DNA of 64,000 nt from JBNPEO01 sp050490315 (GCF_050490315.1 NZ_JBNPEO010000001.1:434001-498000), one strand, 5' to 3'. Numbered from the stretch's first letter, positions 1 to 12,539 are shown. Program-made: numbers and translations. The notes: generated by a model not told the origin, from the letters alone.

Positions 1-2523
1 ATCGTGGCAATGATCAAGTTCCTTGTTGCTTTGCACGCCGGCGAGAAGACTCTCAAGGGCAACCGCGAAGGTCAAGAAGTTGATTTGCGCGTTGAGATCG
101 ATGACATCGACCACTTCGGTAACCGCCGTATTCGCGCCGTTGGTGAATTGATCGAAAACCAGGTCCGTACCGGTTTGTCCCGTATGGAGCGCGTTGTTCG
201 TGAGCGTATGACCACTCAGGACGTTGAGGCCATCACGCCGCAGACCCTGATCAACATCCGCCCGGTTGTTGCTGCGATCAAGGAGTTCTTCGGAACTTCC
301 CAGCTGTCGCAGTTTATGGACCAGAACAACCCGCTTTCGGGTCTGACCCACAAGCGTCGTTTGTCAGCATTGGGCCCGGGTGGTTTGTCCCGCGACCGTG
401 CAGGCATGGAAGTTCGAGACGTTCACCCGTCCCACTACGGACGTATGTGCCCCATCGAAACTCCTGAAGGCCCGAACATTGGTCTGATTGGTTCTTTGGC
501 TTCCTACGGACGTATTAACCCCTTCGGTTTCATTGAGACTCCTTACCGCAAGGTCATCAACGGCAAGGTAACTGACGACGTCGATTACCTCACCGCCGAT
601 GATGAGGTTGAGGTTGTTATTGCTCAGGCAAACGCACCTTTGACCGAGGACAACCACTTCGCTGAAGACATGGTTCTTGTGCGTGAACGTGGCGGTTCGG
701 GTGAGCCTGTGCTTATCCCGGCTGCAGACGTTGAGTACATGGACGTTTCCCCGCGCCAGATGGTGTCTGTTGCAACGGCTTTGATTCCGTTCCTCGAGCA
801 TGACGATGCTAACCGTGCACTGATGGGTGCCAACATGCAGCGTCAGGCTGTGCCGTTGGTTCGCTCCGAGGCCCCATTTGTGGGTACCGGTATGGAACGT
901 GCAGCTGCAGTAGACGCCGGTGACGTTGTTATCGCTAAGAAGGCCGGTGTGGTTAGCGAAGTTTCCGCTGACCTCGTGGTCATGCTGAACGACGACGGTA
1001 CCGAGACTAACTACCGCATCGACAAGTTCTCCCGCTCTAACCAGGGCAACTGCTACAACCACCGCGTTTTGGTCAACGAAGGCCAGCGTCTGGAAGTTGG
1101 CGGCATCATCGCTGACGGTCCTGCAACGGACCAGGGTGAATTGGCTCTTGGTAAGAACCTGCTCGTGGCATTTATGTCTTGGGAAGGTCACAACTTCGAG
1201 GACGCCATCATCCTTTCTCAGCGCATTGTTGCTGAGGACGTTCTCTCTTCGATTCACATCGAAGAGCACGAGATCGACGCCCGCGACACCAAGCTTGGTG
1301 CCGAGGAAATCACTCGCGACATCCCGAACGTTTCCGAGGAAGTCCTCGGCGGATTGGACGAGCGCGGCATCATCCACATCGGTGCTGAAGTTGAAGCTGG
1401 CGACATTCTGGTTGGAAAGGTCACACCTAAGGGTGAAACCGAACTGACTCCGGAAGAGCGTTTGCTGCGTGCCATCTTCGGTGAGAAGTCTCGCGAAGTT
1501 CGCGACACTTCCCTCAAGGTGCCCCACGGTGAGTCCGGAACTGTTATTGGTGTTCGCGTCTTCGACCGCGACGCTGATGACGAGTTGCCCCCGGGCGTGA
1601 ACCAGCTGGTTCGCGTTTACGTTGCTGCTAAGCGCAAGATCACCGATGGTGACAAGCTTGCTGGCCGTCACGGTAACAAGGGTGTTATTTCCAAGATCCT
1701 TCCGATCGAAGACATGCCCTTCCTTGCTGATGGAACCCCGGTTGACATCGTTCTGAACCCCTTGGGTGTTCCGGGACGTATGAACGTCGGTCAGGTTTTG
1801 GAAACCCACCTCGGTTGGGTTGCTAAGACCGGTTGGAAGATCGAAGGCGAGCCGGAGTGGGTCAAGAACCTCCCGAACTTGCCTCGTGAAACCGGCCAGA
1901 CCACCGTTGCTACTCCGGTGTTCGATGGTGCGCGTGAAGAGGAAATCTCCGGCTTGCTGGATTCCACCAACGTCACCCGCGATGGCGAGCGTCTGATCGA
2001 CTCCTCCGGAAAGACTCGTCTGTTCGACGGCCGCTCCGGCGAGCCGTTCCCGGACCCGATCTCCGTTGGCTACATGTACATCCTGAAACTCCACCACTTG
2101 GTGGATGACAAGATCCACGCACGTTCCACTGGCCCGTACTCCATGATCACGCAGCAGCCGCTGGGTGGTAAGGCACAGTTCGGTGGCCAGCGCTTCGGTG
2201 AAATGGAAGTTTGGGCGCTCGAAGCATATGGCGCCGCTTACACGCTCCAGGAACTGTTGACGATCAAGTCGGATGACATCCACGGCCGCGTTAAGGTCTA
2301 CGAAGCCATCGTCAAGGGCGAGAACATCCCGGAGCCTGGTGTTCCGGAATCGTTCAAGGTCCTCATCAAGGAAATGCAGTCGCTGTGCTTGAACGTGGAA
2401 GTACTTTCCACCGATGGCACCACGATTGAGATGCGTGACTCTGATGACGCAGTCTTCACGGCTGCGGAGGAACTGGGTATTGATCTGTCCCGCGCAGAGC
2501 CCAGCTCCGTAGAAGAGGTTTAA
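1..2523 (+). CDS. rpoB: RNA polymerase beta subunit, C-terminal part (5' truncated by window edge)
   Basis: Beta subunit of RNA polymerase, forming the catalytic cleft together with beta'. The frame is open from base 1 to the TAA at 2521-2523, so roughly the first quarter of the protein lies outside the window. The rifampicin-binding segment is encoded around bases 290-410 (GTSQLSQFMDQNN, then THKRRLSALGPGG). It carries the residues usual in sensitive enzymes: the Asp, His and Ser of the classic 516/526/531 positions in E. coli numbering are all present. The conserved GRHGNKG and the C-terminal GGKAQFGGQRFGEMEVWALE segments are also visible. rpoC follows after 97 bases on the same strand. Confidence 0.98.
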   Translation: MVAMIKFLVALHAGEKTLKGNREGQEVDLRVEIDDIDHFGNRRIRAVGELIENQVRTGLSRMERVVRERMTTQDVEAITPQTLINIRPVVAAIKEFFGTSQLSQFMDQNNPLSGLTHKRRLSALGPGGLSRDRAGMEVRDVHPSHYGRMCPIETPEGPNIGLIGSLASYGRINPFGFIETPYRKVINGKVTDDVDYLTADDEVEVVIAQANAPLTEDNHFAEDMVLVRERGGSGEPVLIPAADVEYMDVSPRQMVSVATALIPFLEHDDANRALMGANMQRQAVPLVRSEAPFVGTGMERAAAVDAGDVVIAKKAGVVSEVSADLVVMLNDDGTETNYRIDKFSRSNQGNCYNHRVLVNEGQRLEVGGIIADGPATDQGELALGKNLLVAFMSWEGHNFEDAIILSQRIVAEDVLSSIHIEEHEIDARDTKLGAEEITRDIPNVSEEVLGGLDERGIIHIGAEVEAGDILVGKVTPKGETELTPEERLLRAIFGEKSREVRDTSLKVPHGESGTVIGVRVFDRDADDELPPGVNQLVRVYVAAKRKITDGDKLAGRHGNKGVISKILPIEDMPFLADGTPVDIVLNPLGVPGRMNVGQVLETHLGWVAKTGWKIEGEPEWVKNLPNLPRETGQTTVATPVFDGAREEEISGLLDSTNVTRDGERLIDSSGKTRLFDGRSGEPFPDPISVGYMYILKLHHLVDDKIHARSTGPYSMITQQPLGGKAQFGGQRFGEMEVWALEAYGAAYTLQELLTIKSDDIHGRVKVYEAIVKGENIPEPGVPESFKVLIKEMQSLCLNVEVLSTDGTTIEMRDSDDAVFTAAEELGIDLSRAEPSSVEEV

Positions 2524-2529
2524 TACCGC

Positions 2530-2559
2530 GACGACGGCGGGTGGGAACCCGCCGTCGTC
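2530..2559 (+). promoter_or_regulatory. Strong hairpin in the rpoB-rpoC spacer
   Basis: Perfect 12-bp stem, GACGACGGCGGG (2530-2541) with CCCGCCGTCGTC (2548-2559), and a 6-nt loop. No T-tract follows. It starts 7 bases after the rpoB stop and lies about 60 bases before rpoC. It could be an RNA-processing or 3'-end stabilising element, or a partial terminator that tunes rpoC relative to rpoB. The role is inferred; the pairing is seen. Confidence 0.7.
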
Positions 2560-2620
2560 CACCTCTTTACCGTAACCACAGACTTGAAGAATTTAGAGAA
2601 CAAGAGAGAACAGGGACCAT

Positions 2621-6523
<3,903 letters not shown>

Positions 6524-6557
6524 GATTCACGCCTAGTTCACATCAGTAGTTCAATCA

Positions 6558-6597
6558 CGACGGCGGTCACTCACCTTAGGTGAGTGACCGCCGTCGC
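6558..6597 (+). terminator. Long hairpin downstream of rpoC, no T-tract
   Basis: Nearly perfect inverted repeat: CGACGGCGGTCACTCACCT (6558-6576) pairs with AGGTGAGTGACCGCCGTCG (6578-6596). It begins about 35 bases after the rpoC stop. The stem is very stable, but what follows is CGCGTTAACGG, not a run of T. Terminators lacking a U-tail have been proposed for Actinobacteria, so it is probably the end of the rpo operon. Its first bases, CGACGGCGG, also occur in the rpoB-rpoC hairpin. Confidence 0.6.
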
Positions 6598-6599
6598 GC

Positions 6600-6647
6600 G
6601 TTAACGGTTGTAGTGAGAGTTAATGGTTGGATGCGGGTTAGTGGTTG
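6600..6647. repeat. Three imperfect tandem copies of GTTARYGGTTG
   Basis: The 11-mer appears as GTTAACGGTTG at 6600-6610, GTTAATGGTTG at 6619-6629 and GTTAGTGGTTG at 6637-6647, a spacing of 18-19 bases. The array lies about 50 bases upstream of the predicted -35 box of the str operon. The spacing is close to, but below, two helical turns. It might be a regulator-binding array or a decayed tandem repeat. Confidence 0.55.
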
Positions 6648-6698
6648 GAGCATGGCGCTGGCTGGCCGGTTGGGGGATAGTCACCTGTGCCGGCTCCA

Positions 6699-6728
6699 TT
6701 GGGCGTCTGGCCCCGCGCATGGTAGGCT
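6699..6728 (+). promoter_or_regulatory. Predicted str operon promoter
   Basis: A -35 box TTGGGC (6699-6704), an 18-base spacer and a -10 box TAGGCT (6723-6728) precede rpsL by about 280 bases. The match is good for actinobacterial sigma-70-type promoters (TTGnnn, TAnnnT). It implies a leader of about 270 nt. Confidence 0.5.
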
Positions 6729-6734
6729 AGTGAC

Positions 6735-7007
6735 CAATTGTTAGTGTGGCAGTGGATGAATTCCGGGTTGCAGGGTCCTTGTGCAACGAATGCCACATTT
6801 TTGCATGCCTAGGAGCTGTTTGATCCCGGGATGCCGATGGTAGGTCTTTGACCGGCGTTGGCAGTGGATCTTCCCCGATCATGCGATCCGACTATTAAGT
6901 GCTTCGCCTCGACTGCTAAGAGATTCATCTTTAGGCTCAGGCGGCGGGGCAAAGCAACAAGTGAACGGCCGGGAACGGCCGTTCCAGACAAAACGGAGAA
7001 CACGAAA
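6735..7007 (+). promoter_or_regulatory. Long rpsL leader with palindrome near the start codon
   Basis: This non-coding stretch precedes rpsL. It contains GTTGCA/TGCAAC (6767-6787) and, 22 bases before the GTG, the perfect 14-base palindrome GGAACGGCCGTTCC (6972-6985) preceded by a second GAACGGCC. A leader of this length suggests autogenous control of the str operon, for example by S7 or S12 as in other bacteria. That is inference; no known leader family is recognised. An open frame running through here into rpsL lacks coding character. Confidence 0.4.
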
Positions 7008-7382
7008 GTGCCTACGATTCAGCAGCTGGTCCGCAAGGGCCGCTCGCCTAAGGTCTCCAAGACCAAGGCTCCCGCCCTGAAGGGCAGCCCGATGCGTCGC
7101 GGTGTTTGCACCCGCGTATACACCACCACCCCGAAGAAGCCGAACTCGGCTCTGCGTAAGGTTGCACGTGTGCGCCTTAACGGTGGCGTAGAAGTAACCG
7201 CCTACATCCCCGGTGTTGGTCACAACCTCCAGGAGCACTCCATCGTGCTCGTTCGCGGTGGTCGTGTTAAGGACCTTCCCGGTGTTCGCTACAAGATTGT
7301 TCGTGGCGCACTGGATACCCAGGGTGTAAAGAACCGCAAGCAGGCTCGCAGCCGCTACGGCGCAAAGATGGAGAAGAAGTAA
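7008..7382 (+). CDS. rpsL: 30S ribosomal protein S12
   Basis: Decoding-centre protein of the small subunit, 124 residues, starting PTIQQLVRKGRS after the initiator. I chose the GTG at 7008 because it gives the universal S12 N-terminus and sits behind ACGGAG; the frame is open further upstream, but that part matches nothing. Lys43 (in TTTPKKPNS) and Lys88 (in GGRVKDLPGV) are both lysine, the residues found in streptomycin-sensitive ribosomes. The stop is one base from rpsG, so the genes are probably translationally coupled. Confidence 0.97.
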   Translation: MPTIQQLVRKGRSPKVSKTKAPALKGSPMRRGVCTRVYTTTPKKPNSALRKVARVRLNGGVEVTAYIPGVGHNLQEHSIVLVRGGRVKDLPGVRYKIVRGALDTQGVKNRKQARSRYGAKMEKK

Positions 7383-7383
7383 T

Positions 7384-7854
7384 ATGCCTCGCAAGGGTCC
7401 GGCCCCTAAGCGGCCGCTTGTTGTAGATCCCGTATACGGTTCCCCTTTGGTCACTCAGCTGATCAACAAGGTGCTCGTAGACGGCAAGAAGTCCACCGCA
7501 GAGCGCATTGTTTACGGCGCACTCGAAGGTGCTCGTGAGAAGAGCGGCGGCGACCCCGTTGCAGCCCTCAAGAAGGCCATGGAAAACATCAAGCCGAGCC
7601 TCGAGGTGAAGTCCCGCCGTGTCGGTGGCGCCACCTACCAGGTTCCGGTTGAGGTCAAGCCGGGTCGCGCCACTGCGCTGGCTCTGCGCTGGCTGGTTGG
7701 TTACTCCAAGGCTCGCCGCGAGAAGACTATGACCGAGCGTCTCCGCAACGAGATCCTCGACGCCTCTAACGGTCTTGGCGCTGCTGTAAAGCGTCGCGAA
7801 GACACCCACAAGATGGCCGAGTCGAACAAAGCCTTCGCACACTACCGCTGGTAA
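7384..7854 (+). CDS. rpsG: 30S ribosomal protein S7
   Basis: S7 nucleates assembly of the 3' domain of 16S rRNA and contacts the E site. The 156-residue length is standard. It begins PRKGPAPKRPLVVDPVYGS and contains the conserved RRVGGATYQVPVEV and ALRWLV segments. The ATG is one base after the rpsL stop. It ends before a strong hairpin that separates it from fusA. In E. coli S7 is the autoregulator of this operon; no equivalent site is recognisable here. Confidence 0.97.
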   Translation: MPRKGPAPKRPLVVDPVYGSPLVTQLINKVLVDGKKSTAERIVYGALEGAREKSGGDPVAALKKAMENIKPSLEVKSRRVGGATYQVPVEVKPGRATALALRWLVGYSKARREKTMTERLRNEILDASNGLGAAVKRREDTHKMAESNKAFAHYRW

Positions 7855-7862
7855 CACTGCAG

Positions 7863-7897
7863 CGTTCGCCGCTGGTCTACTTGGCCAGCGGCGAACG
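7863..7897 (+). promoter_or_regulatory. Hairpin between rpsG and fusA
   Basis: Perfect 13-bp stem CGTTCGCCGCTGG (7863-7875) with CCAGCGGCGAACG (7885-7897), 9-nt loop, no T-tract after it. It lies 8 bases after the rpsG stop and 26 bases before the fusA start. It may partly terminate, or protect the 3' end of, the rpsL-rpsG message. Confidence 0.65.
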
Positions 7898-7923
7898 TGT
7901 TGTCCATCCGAAAGGGAAACACT

Positions 7924-10038
7924 GTGGCACAGGACGTGCTTACCGACCTTAATAAGGTCCGCAATATCGGCATCATGGCCCACATTGATGCTGGCAAGAC
8001 CACTACCACCGAGCGCATCCTGTTCTACACAGGTGTGAACCACAAGATCGGCGAAACGCACGACGGCGCTTCGACGACCGACTGGATGGAACAGGAAAAG
8101 GAACGCGGCATCACCATCACGTCTGCCGCCGTGACTTGCTTCTGGAACCAGAACCAGATCAACATCATCGACACCCCCGGTCACGTTGACTTCACCGTTG
8201 AGGTTGAGCGCTCCTTGCGCGTCCTCGATGGTGCTGTTGCTGTATTCGACGGTAAAGAGGGCGTTGAGCCTCAGTCGGAGACCGTGTGGCGTCAGGCTGA
8301 CAAGTACGATGTTCCGCGCATCTGCTTCGTCAACAAGATGGACAAGCTCGGTGCTGATTTCTACTTCACCGTAGACACCATCATCAACCGCCTCGGTGCA
8401 AAGCCTTTGGTTATGCAGCTCCCGATCGGTGCTGAGAACGACTTCATTGGCGTTGTTGACCTGCTCGAAATGCGTGCCTTGGTATGGCCTGGTGACGCTA
8501 AGGGTGACGTCACAATGGGCGCCAAGTACGAGGTTCAGGAGATCCCCGCTGACCTCAAGGAAAAGGCAGAGGAGTACCGTGCAGCTCTCGTAGAGACCGT
8601 TGCTGAGTCCTCCGAAGAGCTCATGGAGAAGTACCTCGAAGGTGAAGAAATCACCGTTGAGGAACTCAAGGCTGGCATCCGCAAGATGACCATCGCTTCC
8701 GAGCTCTACCCGGTCTTCTGTGGTTCTGCGTTCAAGAACCGCGGCGTTCAGCCGATGCTTGACGCTGTCATTGACTACTTGCCGAACCCGCTCGACGTCC
8801 CCCCGATGATCGGTCACGATCCTCGCGACGAAGAGAAGGAATTGACCCGTAAGCCTTCCTCCGAGGAGCCGTTCTCGGCTCTCGCGTTCAAGATTGCGGC
8901 TCACCCGTTCTTCGGTCAGCTCACCTTCATCCGCGTGTACTCCGGTCACGTTGAAGCTGGTGCACAGGTGGTCAACTCCACCAAGGGCAAGAAAGAGCGC
9001 ATCGGTAAGCTGTTCCAGATGCACGCCAACAAGGAAATGCCTGTTGAGGGCGCTACCGCTGGCCACATCTACGCAGCTATCGGCCTCAAGGACACCACCA
9101 CCGGTGATACCTTGTGCGACTCTAACGACCAGATCGTTTTGGAATCCATGAGCTTCCCGGCTCCCGTGATCTCCGTTGCGATCGAACCCAACACCAAGGG
9201 TGACCAGGAGAAGCTCTCCACCGCTATCCAGAAGCTCTCCGCCGAGGACCCGACCTTCCAGGTCAACCTTGACGAAGACACCGGCCAGACCATCATCGCC
9301 GGCATGGGCGAGCTCCACTTGGATATCCTTGTGGACCGCATGCGCCGCGAATTCAAGGTTGAAGCCAACGTTGGTAAGCCTCAGGTTGCCTACCGTGAAA
9401 CCATCAAGAACCCTGTTGCGCGTCACGACTACACGCACAAGAAGCAGACTGGTGGTTCGGGTCAGTTCGCAAAGATCCAGATTGCGATCGAACCGTTGGA
9501 TACTTCCGATGGAGAACTGTACGAGTTCGAGAACAAGGTCACCGGTGGCCGTATTCCTCGCGAATACATCCCCTCCGTTGACGCTGGTATCCAGGATGCA
9601 CTCAACGATGGTGTCTTGGCCGGTTACCCGGTTGTTGGTATCAAGGCAATCCTGCTCGATGGCGCCTACCACGACGTTGACTCTTCGGAAATGGCGTTCA
9701 AGATCGCCGGCCGTATGGCTTTCAAGGAAGCTGCACGCAAGGCTAACCCGATCTTGCTTGAACCGATGATGGATGTTGAAGTCCGCACCCCTGAGGAATA
9801 CATGGGTGAAGTTATTGGTGACATCAACTCTCGCCGTGGCCAGATGCAGTCCATGGAAGATGCACAGGGTGTAAAGGTCATCCGTGCGCACGTCCCGCTC
9901 TCCGGTATGTTCGGATACATCGGTGACTTGCGCTCCAAGACCCAGGGCCGCGCCGTGTACTCCATGACGTTCCACAGCTACGCTGAGGTCCCGAAGGCAT
10001 TTGCTGACGAGATCATCCAGAAGAACCGCGGAGAGTAG
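7924..10038 (+). CDS. fusA: Elongation factor G
   Basis: Translocase GTPase, 704 residues. The P-loop AHIDAGKT is at residues 19-26, followed by the RGITITSAA switch, DTPGHVDF and NKMD motifs, then domains II-V ending before KNRGE. I chose the GTG at 7924 because it gives the canonical N-terminus (AQDVLTDLNKVRNIGI) and sits behind GAAAGGGA. A longer reading from 7897 would start inside the spacer hairpin. It is the third gene of the str operon. tuf follows after a 244-base gap that holds further hairpins and perhaps its own promoter. Confidence 0.97.
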   Translation: MAQDVLTDLNKVRNIGIMAHIDAGKTTTTERILFYTGVNHKIGETHDGASTTDWMEQEKERGITITSAAVTCFWNQNQINIIDTPGHVDFTVEVERSLRVLDGAVAVFDGKEGVEPQSETVWRQADKYDVPRICFVNKMDKLGADFYFTVDTIINRLGAKPLVMQLPIGAENDFIGVVDLLEMRALVWPGDAKGDVTMGAKYEVQEIPADLKEKAEEYRAALVETVAESSEELMEKYLEGEEITVEELKAGIRKMTIASELYPVFCGSAFKNRGVQPMLDAVIDYLPNPLDVPPMIGHDPRDEEKELTRKPSSEEPFSALAFKIAAHPFFGQLTFIRVYSGHVEAGAQVVNSTKGKKERIGKLFQMHANKEMPVEGATAGHIYAAIGLKDTTTGDTLCDSNDQIVLESMSFPAPVISVAIEPNTKGDQEKLSTAIQKLSAEDPTFQVNLDEDTGQTIIAGMGELHLDILVDRMRREFKVEANVGKPQVAYRETIKNPVARHDYTHKKQTGGSGQFAKIQIAIEPLDTSDGELYEFENKVTGGRIPREYIPSVDAGIQDALNDGVLAGYPVVGIKAILLDGAYHDVDSSEMAFKIAGRMAFKEAARKANPILLEPMMDVEVRTPEEYMGEVIGDINSRRGQMQSMEDAQGVKVIRAHVPLSGMFGYIGDLRSKTQGRAVYSMTFHSYAEVPKAFADEIIQKNRGE

Positions 10039-10139
10039 TCCTAGGACTAAGTTCCACAAAAACTTGGCTATTGGTCTGGCAACAGACCCATAGTCAGTGC
10101 AGATGGCCGGACGAAGCTAGCCGGACTCCGGCCATCTGC
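10036..10139 (+). promoter_or_regulatory. Hairpin cluster between fusA and tuf
   Basis: Three inverted repeats in a row: TAGTCCTAGGACTA (10036-10049) over the fusA stop; GGTCTG gcaa CAGACC (10073-10088); and a 13-bp stem GCAGATGGCCGGA (10099-10111) with TCCGGCCATCTGC (10127-10139). None is followed by a T-tract. Together they probably reduce readthrough or protect the fusA 3' end, leaving tuf to be driven mainly from its own promoter. Confidence 0.55.
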
Positions 10140-10182
10140 GCAAACAGGCTCTAGGGATTAGAATTAATTCCCGAATCTGCAA

Positions 10183-10222
10183 TTTCATCAAACCCCAAGC
10201 CCCCAAGTAGACTTGCTAGAGT
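10183..10222 (+). promoter_or_regulatory. Possible tuf promoter
   Basis: TTTCAT (10183-10188), a 19-base gap and TAGACT (10208-10213) lie 70 bases before tuf; a second -10-like TAGAGT is at 10217-10222. The -35 is poor, so the call rests on the -10 box and on the usual habit of tuf having its own promoter. Confidence 0.3.
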
Positions 10223-10282
10223 TTCTGCCGCGAGAAGCGCGGCCGGCAAGTAAGTCTTTTGAAAACGTTCTAGGAGGAACCT

Positions 10283-11473
10283 GTGGCAAAGGCAAAGTTC
10301 GAGCGGACTAAGCCGCACGTTAACATCGGCACCATCGGTCACGTTGACCATGGAAAGACCACGTTGACGGCAGCCATTTCCAAGGTGCTGTACGACCAGT
10401 ACCCGGATCTCAACGAGCAGCGCGACTTCGCGTCGATTGACTCTGCTCCTGAAGAGCGCCAGCGCGGTATTACGATCAACATCTCCCACGTGGAGTACCA
10501 GACCGAGAAGCGCCACTACGCACACGTAGACGCCCCCGGTCACGCTGACTACATCAAGAACATGATCACCGGTGCTGCTCAGATGGACGGCGCAATCCTC
10601 GTAGTTGCTGCTACCGACGGCCCGATGGCTCAGACCCGCGAGCACGTTCTGTTGGCCCGCCAGGTTGGTGTTCCCTACCTGCTCGTCGCACTGAACAAGT
10701 CCGACATGGTTGACGACGAAGAGCTCTTGGATCTCGTTGAAATGGAAGTTCGTGAGCTCTTGAGCTCGCAGGGCTTCGATGGCGATGAGGCTCCGGTTGT
10801 TCGCGTTTCCGGTTTGAAGGCTCTGGAAGGCGACCCGGTTTGGGTTAAGTCTGTTCAGGACCTCATGGCTGCTGTTGACGAGTCCGTTCCGGACCCCGTA
10901 CGTGACCGTGACAAGCCGTTCTTGATGCCGATCGAAGACGTCTTCACCATCACCGGTCGTGGAACCGTTGTAACGGGTCGCGCCGAGCGCGGTACCCTCG
11001 CGATCAACTCTGAGGTTGAAATCGTTGGTATCCGTCCGGTTCAGAAGACCACCGTTACCGGTATCGAAATGTTCCACAAGCAGCTCGACGAAGCTTGGGC
11101 TGGCGAGAACTGTGGTCTGCTGCTTCGCGGTCTGAAGCGCGACGACGTAGAGCGTGGCCAGGTTGTTGTAAAGCCGGGTTCCATCACCCCGCACACCGAC
11201 TTCGAAGGCAACGTCTACATCCTCTCCAAGGACGAAGGCGGACGTCACAACCCGTTCTACTCCAACTACCGCCCGCAGTTCTACTTCCGTACGACTGACG
11301 TTACCGGTGTTATCACCTTGCCTGAGGGCACGGAAATGGTTATGCCTGGCGACAACACCGAAATGACTGTCGAGCTGATTCAGCCGATCGCCATGGAAGA
11401 GGGCCTCGGCTTTGCTATCCGTGAAGGTGGCCGCACCGTTGGTTCGGGACGTGTTACCAAGATCATCAAGTAA
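10283..11473 (+). CDS. tuf: Elongation factor Tu
   Basis: GTPase that delivers aminoacyl-tRNA to the ribosome, 396 residues. The P-loop GHVDHGKT is at residues 19-26, followed by RGITIN, DAPGHADY with the catalytic histidine, and NKSDM. The GTG at 10283 has a strong AGGAGG 5 bases upstream. A strong T-tailed terminator follows. It is the last gene of the str operon and the only tuf copy in the window. Confidence 0.98.
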   Translation: MAKAKFERTKPHVNIGTIGHVDHGKTTLTAAISKVLYDQYPDLNEQRDFASIDSAPEERQRGITINISHVEYQTEKRHYAHVDAPGHADYIKNMITGAAQMDGAILVVAATDGPMAQTREHVLLARQVGVPYLLVALNKSDMVDDEELLDLVEMEVRELLSSQGFDGDEAPVVRVSGLKALEGDPVWVKSVQDLMAAVDESVPDPVRDRDKPFLMPIEDVFTITGRGTVVTGRAERGTLAINSEVEIVGIRPVQKTTVTGIEMFHKQLDEAWAGENCGLLLRGLKRDDVERGQVVVKPGSITPHTDFEGNVYILSKDEGGRHNPFYSNYRPQFYFRTTDVTGVITLPEGTEMVMPGDNTEMTVELIQPIAMEEGLGFAIREGGRTVGSGRVTKIIK

Positions 11474-11525
11474 TTATTACTTGAGATTGGCCCACTGAGT
11501 ACCTGGTACTCGCCGGTGCCGCAGG

Positions 11526-11567
11526 GCCCCGGTCCACACACTTTCGAGTGTGAGGACTGGGGCTTTT
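11526..11567 (+). terminator. Intrinsic terminator after tuf
   Basis: GCCCCGGTCCACACACT pairs with GAGTGTGAGGACTGGGGC around a short TTC-type loop, with one G-T pair and one mismatch, followed by TTTT. A small palindrome GAGTACC-T-GGTACTC (11497-11511) lies just before it. This is the end of the str operon. Confidence 0.9.
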
Positions 11568-11614
11568 CTGCGTCTGCGGTCTGGCTTGTGGTGTGGAGTT
11601 CATCACCTGACTGG

Positions 11615-11628
11615 TAGCCTTCAGGGCA
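11615..11628 (+). promoter_or_regulatory. Extended -10 box placing the transcript start at an ATG
   Basis: TGGTAGCCT contains an extended -10 (TG-n-TAGCCT, hexamer 11615-11620). Seven bases separate it from the ATG at 11628, so a transcript would begin at or next to the start codon. No Shine-Dalgarno sequence is present. The -35 region is weak. Confidence 0.4.
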
Positions 11629-11756
11629 TGGGATTCTTGATTTTTCTGGTTGTTGTTGTAGTTGCCGTTGGTGGATACTTTTACATCAAGCGCAATTTTG
11701 CCTCGGAGATTGACCGCGCCAAGCGGATAAACCGCGCCAACAAGCGCGGGGAGTAG
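11628..11756 (+). CDS. Small single-pass membrane peptide, function unknown
   Basis: 42 residues: a hydrophobic N-terminal helix (residues 2-18, rich in Val and Ile), then a basic tail with KRNFASEIDRAKRINRANK. By the positive-inside rule the tail should be cytoplasmic. I chose the ATG at 11628 because the coding-like composition and the membrane helix start there; upstream codons fall in the tuf terminator. It is isolated between the str and S10 operons, with a -10 box abutting the ATG, so it may be leaderless. I do not recognise a family. It could be an orphan small membrane protein of this lineage. Confidence 0.55.
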   Translation: MGFLIFLVVVVVAVGGYFYIKRNFASEIDRAKRINRANKRGE

Positions 11757-12213
11757 TCTTCCAAAGGTCGACGACGGGACGGCACCTTGAGTGCAGCCCC
11801 AAATTATCGCGTCCAGCCGGCGAGTGGATTAATCCCTGGTGCAAAGCGGGGGAGCGGAGCTGGATTCGCTATCTTGGCGAAAATCAGCAATACTGGATGA
11901 GTTGTTCAAGCGCTTCTTCGTGTCCCGATTCGGATAATGCCGAGTGTCAGGGTCCAGGTTGAAGCCCAAACATAACCCACCCCCATGGAATGTGGCGCAG
12001 GTCTGTGACTTTTTTGTCCTAGAAACCGCGACACGCCCGACCGCGGGGGTCGGTTGCTTCGGCAGGTTGAGGAACCCGGATTAAATTCGGATTCAGCCTG
12101 TGCGATGGGTGGTAGTTACGACTTCGAATGCTTCGGCAGCCACATGCAACAGGAAAGTGAACAGAGCAGCCCTAATACCTAGAGCCGCACTTACTGAAAG
12201 CGAGTCAGGCGAC
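11757..12213 (+). promoter_or_regulatory. S10 operon upstream region and structured leader
   Basis: 457 bases with no convincing gene. A possible -10 box TAGAAA (12020-12025) follows a T-rich stretch but has no clear -35. Downstream come a small hairpin CCGACC/GGTCGG (about 12038-12052) and a larger interrupted stem around 12060-12102, built from GCAGGTTG and CAGCCTGTGC. In E. coli L4 controls this operon through its leader; here the likely leader is about 180 nt and could work similarly, which is inference. Nothing else is recognised between 11757 and about 12000. Confidence 0.4.
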
Positions 12214-12522
12214 ATGGCGGGACAAAAAATCCGCATCCGGCTGAAGTCATATGACCACGAGGTCATTGATGTTTCAGCACGGAAGATCGTTGAGACGGTC
12301 ACGCGCGCAGGCGCAACGGTTGTTGGCCCAGTGCCGCTTCCGACCGAGAAGAACGTTTACTGTGTAATTCGTTCTCCCCACAAGTACAAAGACAGCCGCG
12401 AGCACTTCGAAATGCGTACTCACAAGCGTCTGATCGACATCATTGACCCCACGCCTAAGGCTGTAGATTCGCTCATGCGTCTCGACCTGCCGGCTGACGT
12501 GAACATCGAAATCAAGCTTTAG
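12214..12522 (+). CDS. rpsJ: 30S ribosomal protein S10
   Basis: Small-subunit head protein, also the NusE antitermination partner of NusB in other bacteria. It has 102 residues, starting [18 protein letters not shown]. The ATG at 12214 gives the family N-terminus; an upstream extension of the frame to 12100 lies in the leader and is not S10-like. The Shine-Dalgarno is weak (CAGG). It is the first gene of a continuous eleven-gene S10 operon reaching rpsQ. Confidence 0.97.
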
Positions 12523-12539
12523 GGAGGTGCTGAGAGACT

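Noticed and set aside
6858..7007. N-terminal extension of S12
   Set aside because: The frame stays open upstream, but the protein family starts at PTIQQLV and the GTG at 7008 has a ribosome site.
7267..10059. 930-codon reverse-strand open frame over fusA
   Set aside because: Same codon-bias shadow; the forward strand encodes full-length EF-G with every motif.
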